This document shows positions 40,976 to 51,224 of a DNA stretch of 64,000 nt, in pieces. Origin of the DNA: Desulfovibrionaceae bacterium (lineage in GTDB: Bacteria; Desulfobacterota; Desulfovibrionia; Desulfovibrionales; Desulfovibrionaceae); contig WSYE01000003.1 of assembly GCA_009773665.1 (NCBI GenBank), forward strand, positions 62,001-126,000, read 5' to 3'. Every line of letters starts with the position of its first letter. The stretch's first letter is position 1. Position numbers and translations under genes: made by a program. Under the pieces are notes generated by a model. That model was given only the letters and a program-made list of their open reading frames with translations. It was not told the DNA's origin and did not search any database.

Positions 40976-41212
40976 TCAGCAAGGCGTTTTCCTCAACCGT
41001 TGCGAGTGAAATGCGATTGCCGTCAGGAGCTGTGCCGCCTTCGCCACCGCCTGGTCAGGCGACGATCCCTTGCGCAAAGCCTCCGCAATAGTGAACCCGG
41101 CCCATGACTCGACATGGAGCTGGTCGGCATACCTGCGTTGGAAAGTGGTCTTCGGAAACATCCGGTCCCTGCGAGTCCGAAGGACGCGCGTCTTACAGAA
41201 GAATTCCTTCAT
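40976..41212 (-). CDS. Hypothetical basic protein near the element edge
   Basis: 78 residues starting MKEFFCKTRVLRTRRDRMF. AGGA is 9 nt before the ATG. Basic, with an amphipathic C-terminal half (ALRKGSSPDQAVAKAAQLL). Family unknown. Confidence 0.5.
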   Translation of the reverse strand: MKEFFCKTRVLRTRRDRMFPKTTFQRRYADQLHVESWAGFTIAEALRKGSSPDQAVAKAAQLLTAIAFHSQRLRKTPC

Positions 41213-41652
41213 CAGCATACTTCCTGAGGTGGGCTGCCCTGCCCTGGTTGATCTTCCGCTGGAATGAGGTAGAGGAGCATGAACCCTCGTCCCGCGAAGG
41301 AATGCCTGCGGCCGCCCGGCCAGGTGCCGGGCGGCAGTCGGGTGGAGGGTTTGGCAGGGAGAGAGGGGGATCGGGCTCCCTAGAACGATCGAAGCCGAGT
41401 GATCCCCGGAAGCAAGGACAGCCAAGGGCTGGCGTAGTTTAACAGCGCCTTTTTCTGTTGCTACAAAATCAAGCGACGATACTTTCGACTTGTGTTTGTA
41501 ACATGCTGAAAAATAATGATCTTTTAGACTACAGAGAGACTTTAAGCGCCAGAAAATGCAGCATAACACTCGGAAATCTCTGGATTTCTCAAGGTCAAGA
41601 CATCGTTCACGGATAAACCGTGAAAAATCAGAAGGATAGCCCCCCACGCGCA
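41213..41652. other. Right end of the element, no gene
   Basis: 440 bp without a gene. Composition turns AT-richer after 41,450. Inverted repeats GAAATC/GATTTC (41574-41589) and TTCACGG/CCGTGAA (41606-41624) lie just before the MCP homology starts, so an attachment site may lie here. Confidence 0.4.
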
Positions 41653-42183
41653 GCCATCGAGGCGGCGCGGGCAGGAGAGGCCGGACGAGGCTTCGCGGTC
41701 GTGGCGGACGAAGTGCGCAAGCTGGCCGAGAAGACCCAGGCGGCCACCAAGGAAGTGGGCGACGCCATCCACGGCATCCAGGACGGCACGACCAAGAACA
41801 TCCAGAACGTCGAACGCACAGTCAAGACCATCGAATTGGCCACTGGGCAGGCCAACAAATCCGGCGAGGCCCTGGGGTACATCGTGCGCCTTATTGAGAC
41901 CGCATCCGACCAGGTCCGGTCCATCGCGACGGCTTCGGAGCAGGAATCCGCCGCATCTGAAGAGATCAATCGGGCCATTGAGGAGGTGAGCACCATCTCC
42001 TCGGAAACCGCCCAAGCCATGACCCAGGCCGCCCAGGCAGTGTCGGATCTGGCCCATCAGGCCCAGGTGCTCCAGAACCTCATCACGGCCATGAAATCCG
42101 AGGGCGGCTCCCAGACGCAGCTGCCCCACGCCGTCCGCCAGGGCTCCGTCTTGCCGGGCGGCACGCGCAAGGCGCTGGCCTAA
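41653..42183 (+). pseudogene. C-terminal remnant of a methyl-accepting chemotaxis protein
   Basis: Homology starts abruptly at [20 protein letters not shown], inside the most conserved MCP hairpin (normally [15 protein letters not shown]), and continues through the C-terminal signalling helix ([18 protein letters not shown]). The ligand, membrane and HAMP parts are missing. In-frame sequence before it (KNQKDSPPR) is unlike an MCP, so the gene is cut at the element boundary. A usable start is not evident. Confidence 0.8.
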
Positions 42184-42503
42184 AACGTACCGTTTGTCCT
42201 GACGCTTCGGGAGTGACTCAGAAGTCGGAGCGCTGCGGCTCTCCGCGCAGACTGCTACGAACCCCTTCAGGTCACCCAGGAGGGGTTCCTCATTTCAGGC
42301 CTGGTCGCGACGATGAAGGAAGAGAGTGTTACACGATACGCCAGCCCCTAGCGCATAGGCAGGAATCAGGCTAAGAAGGTGGTATCTATGGACTCAGCCT
42401 TCATGCGCCGATTCCAGGGCAAGGCTGGGGAGTATATCAGCTCTACATATCCTCAGCTACAATAGCGACTTGTTAGACCAATGTGCGACCTAGGGGATCA
42501 CGG
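42184..42503. other. Intergenic region before the kinase operon
   Basis: 320 bp. Holds the hairpin at 42259-42288, with the presumed promoter of the kinase operon downstream. No coding frame I trust. Confidence 0.4.
42259..42288 (+). terminator. Terminator of the MCP gene
   Basis: GAACCCCT and AGGGGTTC with a 14-nt loop, followed by CTCATTTC; 75 bp after the MCP stop. Confidence 0.5.
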
Positions 42504-45338
42504 ATGACCGAGAAACTGTCCAATCACCAGAACAAAGAAGACTCCGCATCCCCGGCGAACAAAACGCTTGAAGCGTTTATCCGGTTGTACCGGATTTCAG
42601 GTCAATCCATTACACAAATCCTCGATTCAGCCCTTGAAGAGACACTGTCGCTCACGGAAAGCGACGTTGGCTATATCTATTTTTATGATGAGGCCACTCG
42701 TCTTTTCACGCTCTATTCATGGTCAAACACGGCCATGGCTTCATGTGCGGTTGTTGAAAAGAAAACAAGCTATGAGTTGGAAAAGACAGGTCTCTGGGGA
42801 GAAGCGGTCAGAAAGCGAGAGCCTATCATTGTAAACAATTATCTTGCTCCTCACCCCCTTAAAAGAGGGCAGCCTGAAGGCCATGTGGCACTGAAAAACT
42901 TCCTCACCATACCTGTATTCCACAACGAATCTATCGTTGCGGTGATAGGCGTAGGGAACCGGAAGGATGATTATACATTAGCGCACGTCCACCAGCTTGA
43001 GCTCTTCTCCAAAGGAGTATGGGAACTCGTGCTCCGCAAGCAATTTGAGCAGCAGCTTGCGGAAAGCAGTCACATATTTCGTTCCCTTGTCGACACAACC
43101 TTGGATGCAACGTTACTCGAGTCCACCGACGGCACCATTCATTATGCCAACAAGGCGGCATGTGACCTATTCGGCATGACAAGTGATGAGTTACAGAGCG
43201 CTGGGCGCAAAGGCCTTGTTGATTCAAAAGACACTCGCGCTGCGAGGCTTCTCCAAGAGAGAGATCACTTTGGGAAAGCAAAAGGAGAACTCCGCTTTCG
43301 CCGTAAAGATGGAAGCATCTTTGAAGGAGAACTTTCCTCGGCAATCATTTCAGGAATTTCAAAGGGGGATCGTGCCAGTGTGGTCATACGGGATGTATCT
43401 GAGCGGAAGCGATATGAGCAAAATCTCAAGAAGGCGCTGGTATTCAACAACACGATCCTGGAACACGCTACGGTTGGGATTGCTGTGTACAGTGCAAAAA
43501 CCGGGCGCTGCGCGCTGGCGAACAAAACACTTGCGGAGTTTCTTGGGGGCGCAGTGGAGGATCTTCTCGCGCAGAACTTCCGGGAACTCGACACATGGAA
43601 ATCGACAGGACGCCTTGAACAGGCGGAACGTGTTCTTGACGAAAAGACCACGATAAAGTCGGACAACAAATTCACCAGCTCATTTGGGAAAGTAGTATAT
43701 CTTGAGAGCACCTTCGCCGCCATTGAAACAGGTGGTAAATCATATCTGCTCCGCGTGGAAAAGGACATATCTGAAACAAAGCGACTGGAAAAAGAGATAA
43801 ACGACCAGCTTGAATTTGTTAATACACTTATCGACACAATCCCATCACCGCTCTACCTCAAAGATGTTTCTGGTCATTATATTCTTTGCAACAGAGCCTA
43901 TGAATCTCTTCGTGGATCGACAAAAGAAAATTTATACAGCAAAACAGTATACGACATACTTCCTCGCGAAACTGCTGATTTCCACTCGAACAAAGAAATA
44001 GAGATGTACGCAAGCGGAGCATCCATCTCTTACGAAACCCAAACCACAACATTCAGTGGAGAACAACGGGACATAATTTTCAACAAGGCTCCGTTCATGG
44101 ATACGGAAGGCAATGTCAGAGGATTGATCGCCATCATGACCGACATCTCAGAGAGAAAGTGTGCTGAGAGTGAGATTGCAGAGCGAGAGGCCACTCTCAG
44201 AAAGATCCTCGAAGGCATTAATGCGGGGATTATCATCGTCGATCCAAAAACGTTTTCCATACTTGATGTCAACGAGGCCGCTGAGAAGATATTGGGTGAG
44301 TCAAAGGCTGCGATTGTTGGCAGACCATGCCGCAGTTTCAAGTGGACCCGTGAAAGAGACGGGGCAGTTGAGGAATCGTGCCCTCTGCTTGATGGCAACA
44401 TAAACGACGAAGAATACAGGGTTGAACGTTTAGACGGAACAACCGTCCCCGTGATAAAGACGGTCATCTCCGTGATGCGCTCCAACCAACTCCTTATTTT
44501 CGAGATTATTTTCGACATAACCGACAGAAAGAGCATGGAGCGTCAGCTCGCACTGGCGCATCGACTGGAATCCATCGGCGGCCTGGCTGCCGGAATTGCG
44601 CATGAAATCAATACTCCCATCCAGTATATCGGGGACAACCTGAGCTTTCTGGAAACAGCATGGGCCGAATTGGCTTCGGCTCTTACGCAACGAACAGATC
44701 GCACCATGAGCACTGGCAACGACTCGGACCTGGAGTTTCTCATGGAAGAAGCACCCAAGGCGCTGACCCAGTCCCGCGAGGGGGTTGCCCGCGTGGCTGA
44801 AATCGTCAGTGCGATGAAGCGATTCTCTCATGTCGGCGGAGGGGAAAAGAGTTTGCTGGACGTGCCAAAAGCAATTCAAAATACTATCATGATTTCCCGC
44901 AATGAGTGGAAATACCACTCGGAAATCCAACTCGACCTTGATCCGTCAGTGCAGTTCCTTTCTTGTTTTCCTGGTGATTTCAACCAGGCGCTTCTCAACA
45001 TTTTGGTGAATGCCAGCCACGCAAACACTGACAAATATCATGATCGCAAAGACAAAGGGACCATAACTGTCAAAACGAGGTGCGATGGAAGCTGGTTTGT
45101 GTTGTCACTGACTGATACCGGTTGCGGCATCCCGGCGCAAAATCTTCACCGCATTTTCGACCCCTTCTTCACTACCAAAGAGGTCGGGAAAGGCACGGGG
45201 CAAGGGTTAGCGCTTTGCCACGACATCGTAGTGAAAAAACATGGCGGCTCTCTTGATGTGCGTTCTGAAGTTGGCCAGGGCACGACTTTCTTTCTGCGCT
45301 TCCCGCTCCAAAAGGAAGGAAATGAGACACGACAATGA
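42504..45338 (+). CDS. Soluble GAF/multi-PAS sensor histidine kinase
   Basis: 944 residues, no membrane span. A GAF domain (about 25-170), then four PAS-type units (about 185-300, 305-425, 430-550, 560-670) each ending in a PAC-like turn (ISERKR, DITDRKS). The dimer/H-box is LESIGGLAAGIAHEINTP; the ATPase has ILVNASHA, DTGCGIP and GKGTGQGLALCHDI. It is the first gene of a four-gene rightward operon; AGGGG lies 8 nt before ATG 42504. Ligand unknown; likely cytoplasmic redox or small molecule. Confidence 0.9.
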   Translation: MTEKLSNHQNKEDSASPANKTLEAFIRLYRISGQSITQILDSALEETLSLTESDVGYIYFYDEATRLFTLYSWSNTAMASCAVVEKKTSYELEKTGLWGEAVRKREPIIVNNYLAPHPLKRGQPEGHVALKNFLTIPVFHNESIVAVIGVGNRKDDYTLAHVHQLELFSKGVWELVLRKQFEQQLAESSHIFRSLVDTTLDATLLESTDGTIHYANKAACDLFGMTSDELQSAGRKGLVDSKDTRAARLLQERDHFGKAKGELRFRRKDGSIFEGELSSAIISGISKGDRASVVIRDVSERKRYEQNLKKALVFNNTILEHATVGIAVYSAKTGRCALANKTLAEFLGGAVEDLLAQNFRELDTWKSTGRLEQAERVLDEKTTIKSDNKFTSSFGKVVYLESTFAAIETGGKSYLLRVEKDISETKRLEKEINDQLEFVNTLIDTIPSPLYLKDVSGHYILCNRAYESLRGSTKENLYSKTVYDILPRETADFHSNKEIEMYASGASISYETQTTTFSGEQRDIIFNKAPFMDTEGNVRGLIAIMTDISERKCAESEIAEREATLRKILEGINAGIIIVDPKTFSILDVNEAAEKILGESKAAIVGRPCRSFKWTRERDGAVEESCPLLDGNINDEEYRVERLDGTTVPVIKTVISVMRSNQLLIFEIIFDITDRKSMERQLALAHRLESIGGLAAGIAHEINTPIQYIGDNLSFLETAWAELASALTQRTDRTMSTGNDSDLEFLMEEAPKALTQSREGVARVAEIVSAMKRFSHVGGGEKSLLDVPKAIQNTIMISRNEWKYHSEIQLDLDPSVQFLSCFPGDFNQALLNILVNASHANTDKYHDRKDKGTITVKTRCDGSWFVLSLTDTGCGIPAQNLHRIFDPFFTTKEVGKGTGQGLALCHDIVVKKHGGSLDVRSEVGQGTTFFLRFPLQKEGNETRQ

Positions 45339-46570
45339 AGCCTTCAATCATATTTGTAGATGACGAGCCCAACATTCTGGACGCCCTCAAGCGTCTGCTC
45401 TATCCGATGCGCCAAACCTGGGACATGACCTTCTGCCTGGGCGCGCTCCAAGCGCTCAACGTACTGGCGAAAAAGAAGCACGACATCCTCGTCACCGACC
45501 TTCTTATGCCGGACATGGACGGAGGGAAGCTCCTTGCGGAAGTCCATGCCCGCTACCCTGACATGGCCCGTATCGTGCTTTCCGGGCATTCAGGGAATAA
45601 ACTTGCCCTGAAGGCATCACGCTATGCCCACCAGTTCCTGGCCAAGCCAGTCCAGTCCGAAGAGTTGAAACGCGCCATTGAGCGCGTTGTCACCCTGCGC
45701 GTGGTATTTGTAAGCCCCTGCGTGCAGAAGCTGATAACCAGAATTGACACACTTCCCACCCTTCCTGACGTACACAGACGCATCATGGCCGAACTGAACG
45801 CGCCTGAGCCGTCCATGAAGCTCGTTGCTGATTTGATTTCTCAGGACATGGGGCTGTCGGTCAGCATGTTGAAACTGGTGAACTCGGCGTTTTTCGGTTT
45901 GCGGACCAAGGTCTCCAGCCCCACCCACGCAGTAAACTTGCTTGGACTGGACGTGATATCAGGACTGGTGCTCACGGTGCAGCTCTTTTCAAAATTCGAT
46001 GTAACACTGCATAAAGGATACGACCTTGACCGCCTTTGGAAGCACTGCCTGAGCACAGGGTGTATGTGCAAAGCCTTGGCGCAAGCTGAGGGATTAACCC
46101 AGACGGAACAAGACGAACTCTATGTGACTGGCCTTCTTCACGACGTAGGCAAATTAATCCTGTTATGTTCAGCTCAAGACATTTATGAAACAGTTCTTTC
46201 TACATGCAGAAAAGAAAATATTGCAACATGGAAAGCTGAACGCGATCAACTCGAATGCACCCACGCGGAGCTTGGCGCATACCTATTAGGCCTATGGGGC
46301 CTTTCCGACAAGACGATTACAAGTGTTTTCCACCACCATCACCTTATGGGGTACTCTGGAGATTATCCCCTCCATGCAACTATTGTCCATGTGGCCAACG
46401 CCCTTGACCATGAACTGAACATGGAGAACCCCAATTATGACCAGGATAGATGGAATCTTGACGCAATTGATCACTTCGGCTTCGCGGATCGCCTGCCTGC
46501 GTGGAAGAATTACGCCGAGGCAGCCCTAAAGGAGGTCTGTTCAGATGAACACAAAAATCCTGATAGTTGA
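45335..46570 (+). CDS. Response regulator with HDOD domain
   Basis: 411 residues. Receiver domain (FVDDEPN, phospho-Asp in VTDLLMPDMDG, Thr/Ser site SGHSG, FLAKP), then an HDOD domain (LPTLPDVHRRIMAEL, SVSMLKLVNSAFFG, GLLHDVGKL). HDOD proteins are HD-GYP relatives that regulate signalling. ATG overlaps the kinase stop by 4 bp. Confidence 0.9.
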   Translation: MKPSIIFVDDEPNILDALKRLLYPMRQTWDMTFCLGALQALNVLAKKKHDILVTDLLMPDMDGGKLLAEVHARYPDMARIVLSGHSGNKLALKASRYAHQFLAKPVQSEELKRAIERVVTLRVVFVSPCVQKLITRIDTLPTLPDVHRRIMAELNAPEPSMKLVADLISQDMGLSVSMLKLVNSAFFGLRTKVSSPTHAVNLLGLDVISGLVLTVQLFSKFDVTLHKGYDLDRLWKHCLSTGCMCKALAQAEGLTQTEQDELYVTGLLHDVGKLILLCSAQDIYETVLSTCRKENIATWKAERDQLECTHAELGAYLLGLWGLSDKTITSVFHHHHLMGYSGDYPLHATIVHVANALDHELNMENPNYDQDRWNLDAIDHFGFADRLPAWKNYAEAALKEVCSDEHKNPDS

Positions 46571-47672
46571 CGACGACACAAATCTCCTGGACTCCATGCG
46601 TCGCGGCCTTTGCCGCCGCTATACCATCGTCGTGGCCACCGGCCCCGACAAGGGCCTCAAAGCTGTCAAAGAGCAAGGGCCTTTCGCTGCTGTGATCTCG
46701 GACCTACGGATGCCGGGCATGGATGGGGTCCGCTTTCTTGAGAAGGTGAGGGAACTGGAGCCCACCACCGTAAGAATGATGCTTACCGGCCACGGAGACC
46801 TGGATGCGGCAATGACCGCCGTCAACGAGGGGAGTGTCTTTCGGTTCATGACCAAGCCCTGCCCTGTGGAAACTCTTATCCGCGCATTGGATGCCGGGAT
46901 TGCCCAACATAAACTGGTCACGGCCGAAAAGGAGTTGCTGCGGGGAACCTTGCGGGGATGCATCAAGGTACTTGTGGACATTCTCAATCTTGTCAGCCCG
47001 GAAGCCTTCAGCCGGGGGGAGCGGGTCAAGCGGCTTCTCATGGCGTGTGCCAAACGGCTCGGACTGACCAACACCTTGAAACTCGAACTAGCGGGCATGC
47101 TCTCCCAGATAGGCATGGTGGCGGTCCCCCAGGACATAATTTTCAAGCGTTTTCGCGGTGAGCAACTGACGCCGGAGGAAGCCCAGATCTATCGCATGCA
47201 CGCCACGGTGGCCACCACCCTTCTTTCCCAGATACCGCGCATGAACGACGTGGGCGAAATCATCGGAAACCAGCTGGACTGTTTCGCAAACGTGGAAATA
47301 GCGATACTGCCGGAAGGCGCGGTGCTTCTGAACCTGTGTCTGGAATATGATGACCTCGACCTGCTCGGCGTGGACAAGGAAGCCGCCATAGAATCCCTGC
47401 GCGACAAGTGGGCTGCGGTATTCCCTGCCCTATTCAAGAGCTTCGAGGAGACGGTCTTCTGCGATGACGGTTTCATACCCAGGCTTATCGCTTTCAAGGA
47501 AGTTCACGCAGGCATGATCCTGCGCCAGGACATCTTCGACGACAGCAATCTTCTGATCATGGCCAAGGGCCAGGAGATTACTGAAATCGCCCTGCTCAGG
47601 ATTTCCAAAATGCGCGAGAGTTTCAAGCTTCCAGAGAAGCTGAACGTCCTGGTTCCGCTGCAAACTACCTGA
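46545..47672 (+). CDS. Response regulator with degenerate HD-GYP-like domain
   Basis: 375 residues: receiver (LIVDDDTN, SDLRMPGMDG, LTGHGD, FMTKP), then a helical domain that aligns with HD-GYP order. Where HD-GYP has HDIGK it reads LSQIGMVAVP, and the GYP motif is missing. So no phosphodiesterase activity is expected. Overlaps the previous gene by 26 bp. AAGGAGGT precedes the ATG. Confidence 0.82.
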   Translation: MNTKILIVDDDTNLLDSMRRGLCRRYTIVVATGPDKGLKAVKEQGPFAAVISDLRMPGMDGVRFLEKVRELEPTTVRMMLTGHGDLDAAMTAVNEGSVFRFMTKPCPVETLIRALDAGIAQHKLVTAEKELLRGTLRGCIKVLVDILNLVSPEAFSRGERVKRLLMACAKRLGLTNTLKLELAGMLSQIGMVAVPQDIIFKRFRGEQLTPEEAQIYRMHATVATTLLSQIPRMNDVGEIIGNQLDCFANVEIAILPEGAVLLNLCLEYDDLDLLGVDKEAAIESLRDKWAAVFPALFKSFEETVFCDDGFIPRLIAFKEVHAGMILRQDIFDDSNLLIMAKGQEITEIALLRISKMRESFKLPEKLNVLVPLQTT

Positions 47673-47713
47673 GCAGGAACCAGGGACACAAACCATTTTC
47701 GACTGGAGGAACC

Positions 47714-48721
47714 ATGAGGCAATGCATCCTTACCGTCGCGCAGGCCAAGGCGAAAATCGAAGAGGGACGCAAGCTGCTCCTGGCCGGAGATGAAAATGTG
47801 CTGCGCAAACTCCCCAAGGGCAACTGGATAGGCGGGACGATCCCCTATTTCATAACCCACGACCAGGGCGGCATGATGTCCCGCACGGCTCTTTTCGCCA
47901 CGGACATCAGCGACGTGGTAGAGACCATGGAGATCGTCCGTTACGATCACAACAATTTGTCCAAGGTCTTCACAAACGGGGCGAACCACGCATTCAGCTT
48001 CATCATCATTCCCGCCCGGAGCATAGCGCACCTGGCTTTCGCCTTGAACGCCCCCCGCTATCAAGACTTCGGCAAACGCCCTCTCGTAGGGTGGATATCC
48101 GGCGTTCACCTGGACGAGTTGGGCGAGATCACCCCCAAAGTTTACAACGGAACGACCGGCGCGGCCCTGAGTGAAGGAGCGCTCGTGCTCCATGCGGATC
48201 TGATTCCAGGGAAGGCGGCCAGGCTGGGCATTATCAATCTCTTCGAGCAGGGCGACGGAGACAGCCTGACATTTCCGGTTGACGGCTTTTCCGCCAGGGA
48301 TGTTTTCGTCAACGGTGAGAAGGACAATCTCGCGGCATACATCACTCGAAATAAACTCGACACCAAGCTTCCTCTTGTGGCCAAATACAACGGCATAATG
48401 GCCAACACCAGTTTCCAGAATGTTGACGACATTTCTGAAGAAGTGACGTTTTATGCACCAGTGTTCAAAGACGTTGTATACAAGCACGCCCGCCCTGTCT
48501 CCAGTTACGAAACAGCCTTCAAGGAGCATTTGAAAGCGAAACAACAAATCACTGAAGACCATATCGGATTCTCCTGCAATTGTATCCTGAACTACCTCTA
48601 TTCCGGGCTGGAAGGCAAAAACACCGATCCATTTTCGGGTCCCATCACCTTTGGCGAAATTGCCGCGCAGCTTCTGAACCAAACTTTGGTTTTTCTGGAG
48701 ATACTTGACGACAGTCAATGA
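47714..48721 (+). CDS. Uncharacterised protein of the signalling operon
   Basis: 335 residues, no signal or membrane span. Features include GNWIGGTIPYFITHDQGG near the N-terminus and GFSCNCILNYLYSGLEGK near the C-terminus, which weakly recalls FIST sensory proteins. It is fourth in the operon and may sense or give output for the HK/RR pair. I am not sure of the family. Confidence 0.6.
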   Translation: MRQCILTVAQAKAKIEEGRKLLLAGDENVLRKLPKGNWIGGTIPYFITHDQGGMMSRTALFATDISDVVETMEIVRYDHNNLSKVFTNGANHAFSFIIIPARSIAHLAFALNAPRYQDFGKRPLVGWISGVHLDELGEITPKVYNGTTGAALSEGALVLHADLIPGKAARLGIINLFEQGDGDSLTFPVDGFSARDVFVNGEKDNLAAYITRNKLDTKLPLVAKYNGIMANTSFQNVDDISEEVTFYAPVFKDVVYKHARPVSSYETAFKEHLKAKQQITEDHIGFSCNCILNYLYSGLEGKNTDPFSGPITFGEIAAQLLNQTLVFLEILDDSQ

Positions 48722-48977
48722 ACACCTGTTATTTTTCCGATCGCGTCATCCACGGGGTCACACTTCAGAGGAGGGCACATGCCCTCACGTCCGATGATCC
48801 GGGCGACTCGCTGATTCTGGTGAGAGGGCGCCCAGGAAACGCCGCCCAGATCGGAACGTTCGTCCGGCAGGCTATTTCGCCGCCCCTGTAACCAATCACG
48901 ACGCCAAAGCGGCTACACTCAAGCATACCCCACTCTCCCCGGTTGCCAACATCCCCAAAGGGTTTATACACAAGGCC

Positions 48978-50462
48978 ATGCCGCGACGCTTTCTTCTTAC
49001 CCTCCAGGCCATGCTGCGCAATCTGGTCCGCACCCTGGCCCGCGCCCTGGCGCTCATCCTGGCCATGTCGCTGATTGCGCCTTCCCCCTTGTCCGTGACC
49101 CCGGCCAACGCCAGCTATTTCAGCTTCGGGATCAAGGAAGAGAAGGAACTCGGCGACAAGTTCAACGTGCTCATCCGCTCCAAGCTGCCCATGATCGAGG
49201 ACTCCGAGGTGGTGGATTACGTCCGCGACGTGGTGGACCGGCTGGCCAGACAGATGCCGCCCCAGCCCTTTCCGTTCACCGTGGCCGTGGTGCAGGACAA
49301 CGCCATCAACGCCTTTGCAGCGCCCGGCGGCTACGTCTTCGTGTTCACGGGCCTGATGCTCAACATGAACCACGACTCCGAAGTTGCGGGCGTGCTGGCC
49401 CACGAACTGGCCCACGTCACCCAGCGCCACATCGCCAAACGCGTGGAACAGGGGCGCATCCTGAGCATCGCCTCCATCCTGGGGATGCTGGCCGGGTTCG
49501 CCCTGGGCGCGACCACCGGGCAGCGCGACGCGGGCGGTGCTATGATCATGGGCTCCCAGGCTGCGGCCACCCAGGCCATGCTCAACTACTCGCGCGACGA
49601 CGAACGCGAGGCCGACGAGGTAGGCATGAACTACCTCTCCTCGGCGGGATACCCGCCGCGCGGGCTGCCCCAGGCCTTCGACGTGATGCAGCGCATGAAG
49701 ATCTTCAAGGGATACGGCTCCATTCCGGCCTATCTGTCCACCCACCCGGACATCATTGAGCGCATCGGCTACCTGTCCGAGCGCGTGAACCGCATGCCCA
49801 AGGATGTGGTGTCCCGCCCGGACCGAGACGAGCGTTTCCTGCGCGTGCAGACCATCATCCGAGCCCGCTACGGCGACCCCGCCGCCGCCATCGCCTATTA
49901 CGCGAAAAGAGGGTCCTCCATGACCCGGCTGGACCGACTGGGGCTGGCCATGGCCCTGGGGCGCACCAACGAGAACGCCCGCGCCCGCCAGGCCTTCGAC
50001 GAAGCCCTGAAGGACGGCGCCAACGACGCCCTGTGGCTGCGCGAGGGGGGACGGTTCTTCCTGAAGCTGCGTGATTTCGACCGGGCAGGCACGCTCTTGC
50101 GCCGCGCCGTGGAACTAAACCCGAAAGACATGGTTGCCTCGGCGGAATACGCCATGATCCTGGCTCAGGAGCGCCGCTACCCCGAGGCTCTCGCGCTCAT
50201 GCGCAAGGTCTCCACCTTCGCCCCGGAATCAGCTGAAGTGCGCCAGATGCTGGGGCGCATCTACGGCGAATCGGGCGACATGTTCCGCGCCCACCTGAAT
50301 CTGGCCTACGCAGCCGTGTATTCCAACGACGCACGCCAGTCCCTGATGCAGATGGAAAAGGCCAGGAACTACGGCCGCACGGAAGAGGACCGCAAGGAGC
50401 TGGCCCGGCTGGACAAGATCTTCAGGGAGCGTTCGGAGTATTGGCCCAAGGGGCCGATGTAG
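48978..50462 (+). CDS. M48 metalloprotease with TPR region (BepA-like)
   Basis: 494 residues: signal segment (about 12-40), zinc site HELAH within GVLAHELAHVTQRH, third ligand in DDEREADEVG, then a TPR-like C-terminal half. BepA-type proteins degrade or chaperone misassembled outer-membrane proteins such as LptD. Alone in its unit; a 257-bp gap with promoter space lies upstream. Confidence 0.88.
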   Translation: MPRRFLLTLQAMLRNLVRTLARALALILAMSLIAPSPLSVTPANASYFSFGIKEEKELGDKFNVLIRSKLPMIEDSEVVDYVRDVVDRLARQMPPQPFPFTVAVVQDNAINAFAAPGGYVFVFTGLMLNMNHDSEVAGVLAHELAHVTQRHIAKRVEQGRILSIASILGMLAGFALGATTGQRDAGGAMIMGSQAAATQAMLNYSRDDEREADEVGMNYLSSAGYPPRGLPQAFDVMQRMKIFKGYGSIPAYLSTHPDIIERIGYLSERVNRMPKDVVSRPDRDERFLRVQTIIRARYGDPAAAIAYYAKRGSSMTRLDRLGLAMALGRTNENARARQAFDEALKDGANDALWLREGGRFFLKLRDFDRAGTLLRRAVELNPKDMVASAEYAMILAQERRYPEALALMRKVSTFAPESAEVRQMLGRIYGESGDMFRAHLNLAYAAVYSNDARQSLMQMEKARNYGRTEEDRKELARLDKIFRERSEYWPKGPM

Positions 50463-50564
50463 GGGGCGTGCTTGTCTCAAAAACCTGAATCGCGTGCCCA
50501 AGTCTTACGTGACATGCCTCGACCTTGCCCATTGACAAACCAGCAATAAGTGCAAAACACATAC

Positions 50565-51182
50565 ATGCCGACATCATACTACCTGCTACATATATCTCTA
50601 TCTGACATCTCCCCGGAAATATGGCGGACCTTCGTCGTGCCTTCTTCGATATCGTTAGACAGACTCCATGATGTGATTCAAATTGTCATGGGGTGGAACG
50701 ACTGTCACCTCCATGAATTCGTCATCTCAAACAAGCGGTATACTGAGAATCCGGAGCACAACGACAACGGCATTGAGTCAATGCTTCACACTTTGGATGA
50801 ATTATTAACAAGGCAGGGGAGAAGCATTACATATTTGTATGATTTTGGAGACGGATGGGATCATATGATCACACTGATAGACAACGATTATCCTGTAGAC
50901 ATTAAGCAACAGCATCTTTTTTGCACTGATGGTGAACGGGCGTGCCCCCCTGAAGATGTGGGAGGTGTCAGAGGTTATGAAGAATTTTGCAATGCAATAA
51001 ATAACAAGACGCATCGTAAGCATGCTGACTACATAGAATGGCTTGCCACACCTCCATGCCCTCCCAAGGTGTTTGACACTGAAAAGTTTAATAAAGACTT
51101 GGTCAACCTTGACCTCTCGAAGTATCAAAGATGGTCAAGGGATCGACATTGCCGTTGGGATCTTCCAAACAAACTACTATAA
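50565..51182 (+). CDS. pRiA4b ORF3-like (IS1096 TnpR-like) protein
   Basis: 205 residues: ISLSDISPEIWRTFVVPSSISLDRLHDVIQIVMGWNDCHLHEF, then DFGDGWDHMITL and CPPEDVGGVRGYEEF are hallmarks of the PF07929 family, found in plasmids and many bacteria; function unclear. It is AT-rich compared with its neighbours, which suggests recent acquisition. The start is uncertain (ATG 50565 versus GTG 50550). Confidence 0.82.
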   Translation: MPTSYYLLHISLSDISPEIWRTFVVPSSISLDRLHDVIQIVMGWNDCHLHEFVISNKRYTENPEHNDNGIESMLHTLDELLTRQGRSITYLYDFGDGWDHMITLIDNDYPVDIKQQHLFCTDGERACPPEDVGGVRGYEEFCNAINNKTHRKHADYIEWLATPPCPPKVFDTEKFNKDLVNLDLSKYQRWSRDRHCRWDLPNKLL

Positions 51183-51224
51183 TCATCCATTTATTCCTCC
51201 ACATTATTCCGTCCACTCATCACT

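Noticed and set aside
48765-49745. Leftward 326-aa frame opposite the M48 protease
   Set aside because: Antisense shadow in GC-rich coding DNA; the protease motifs on the other strand are clear.
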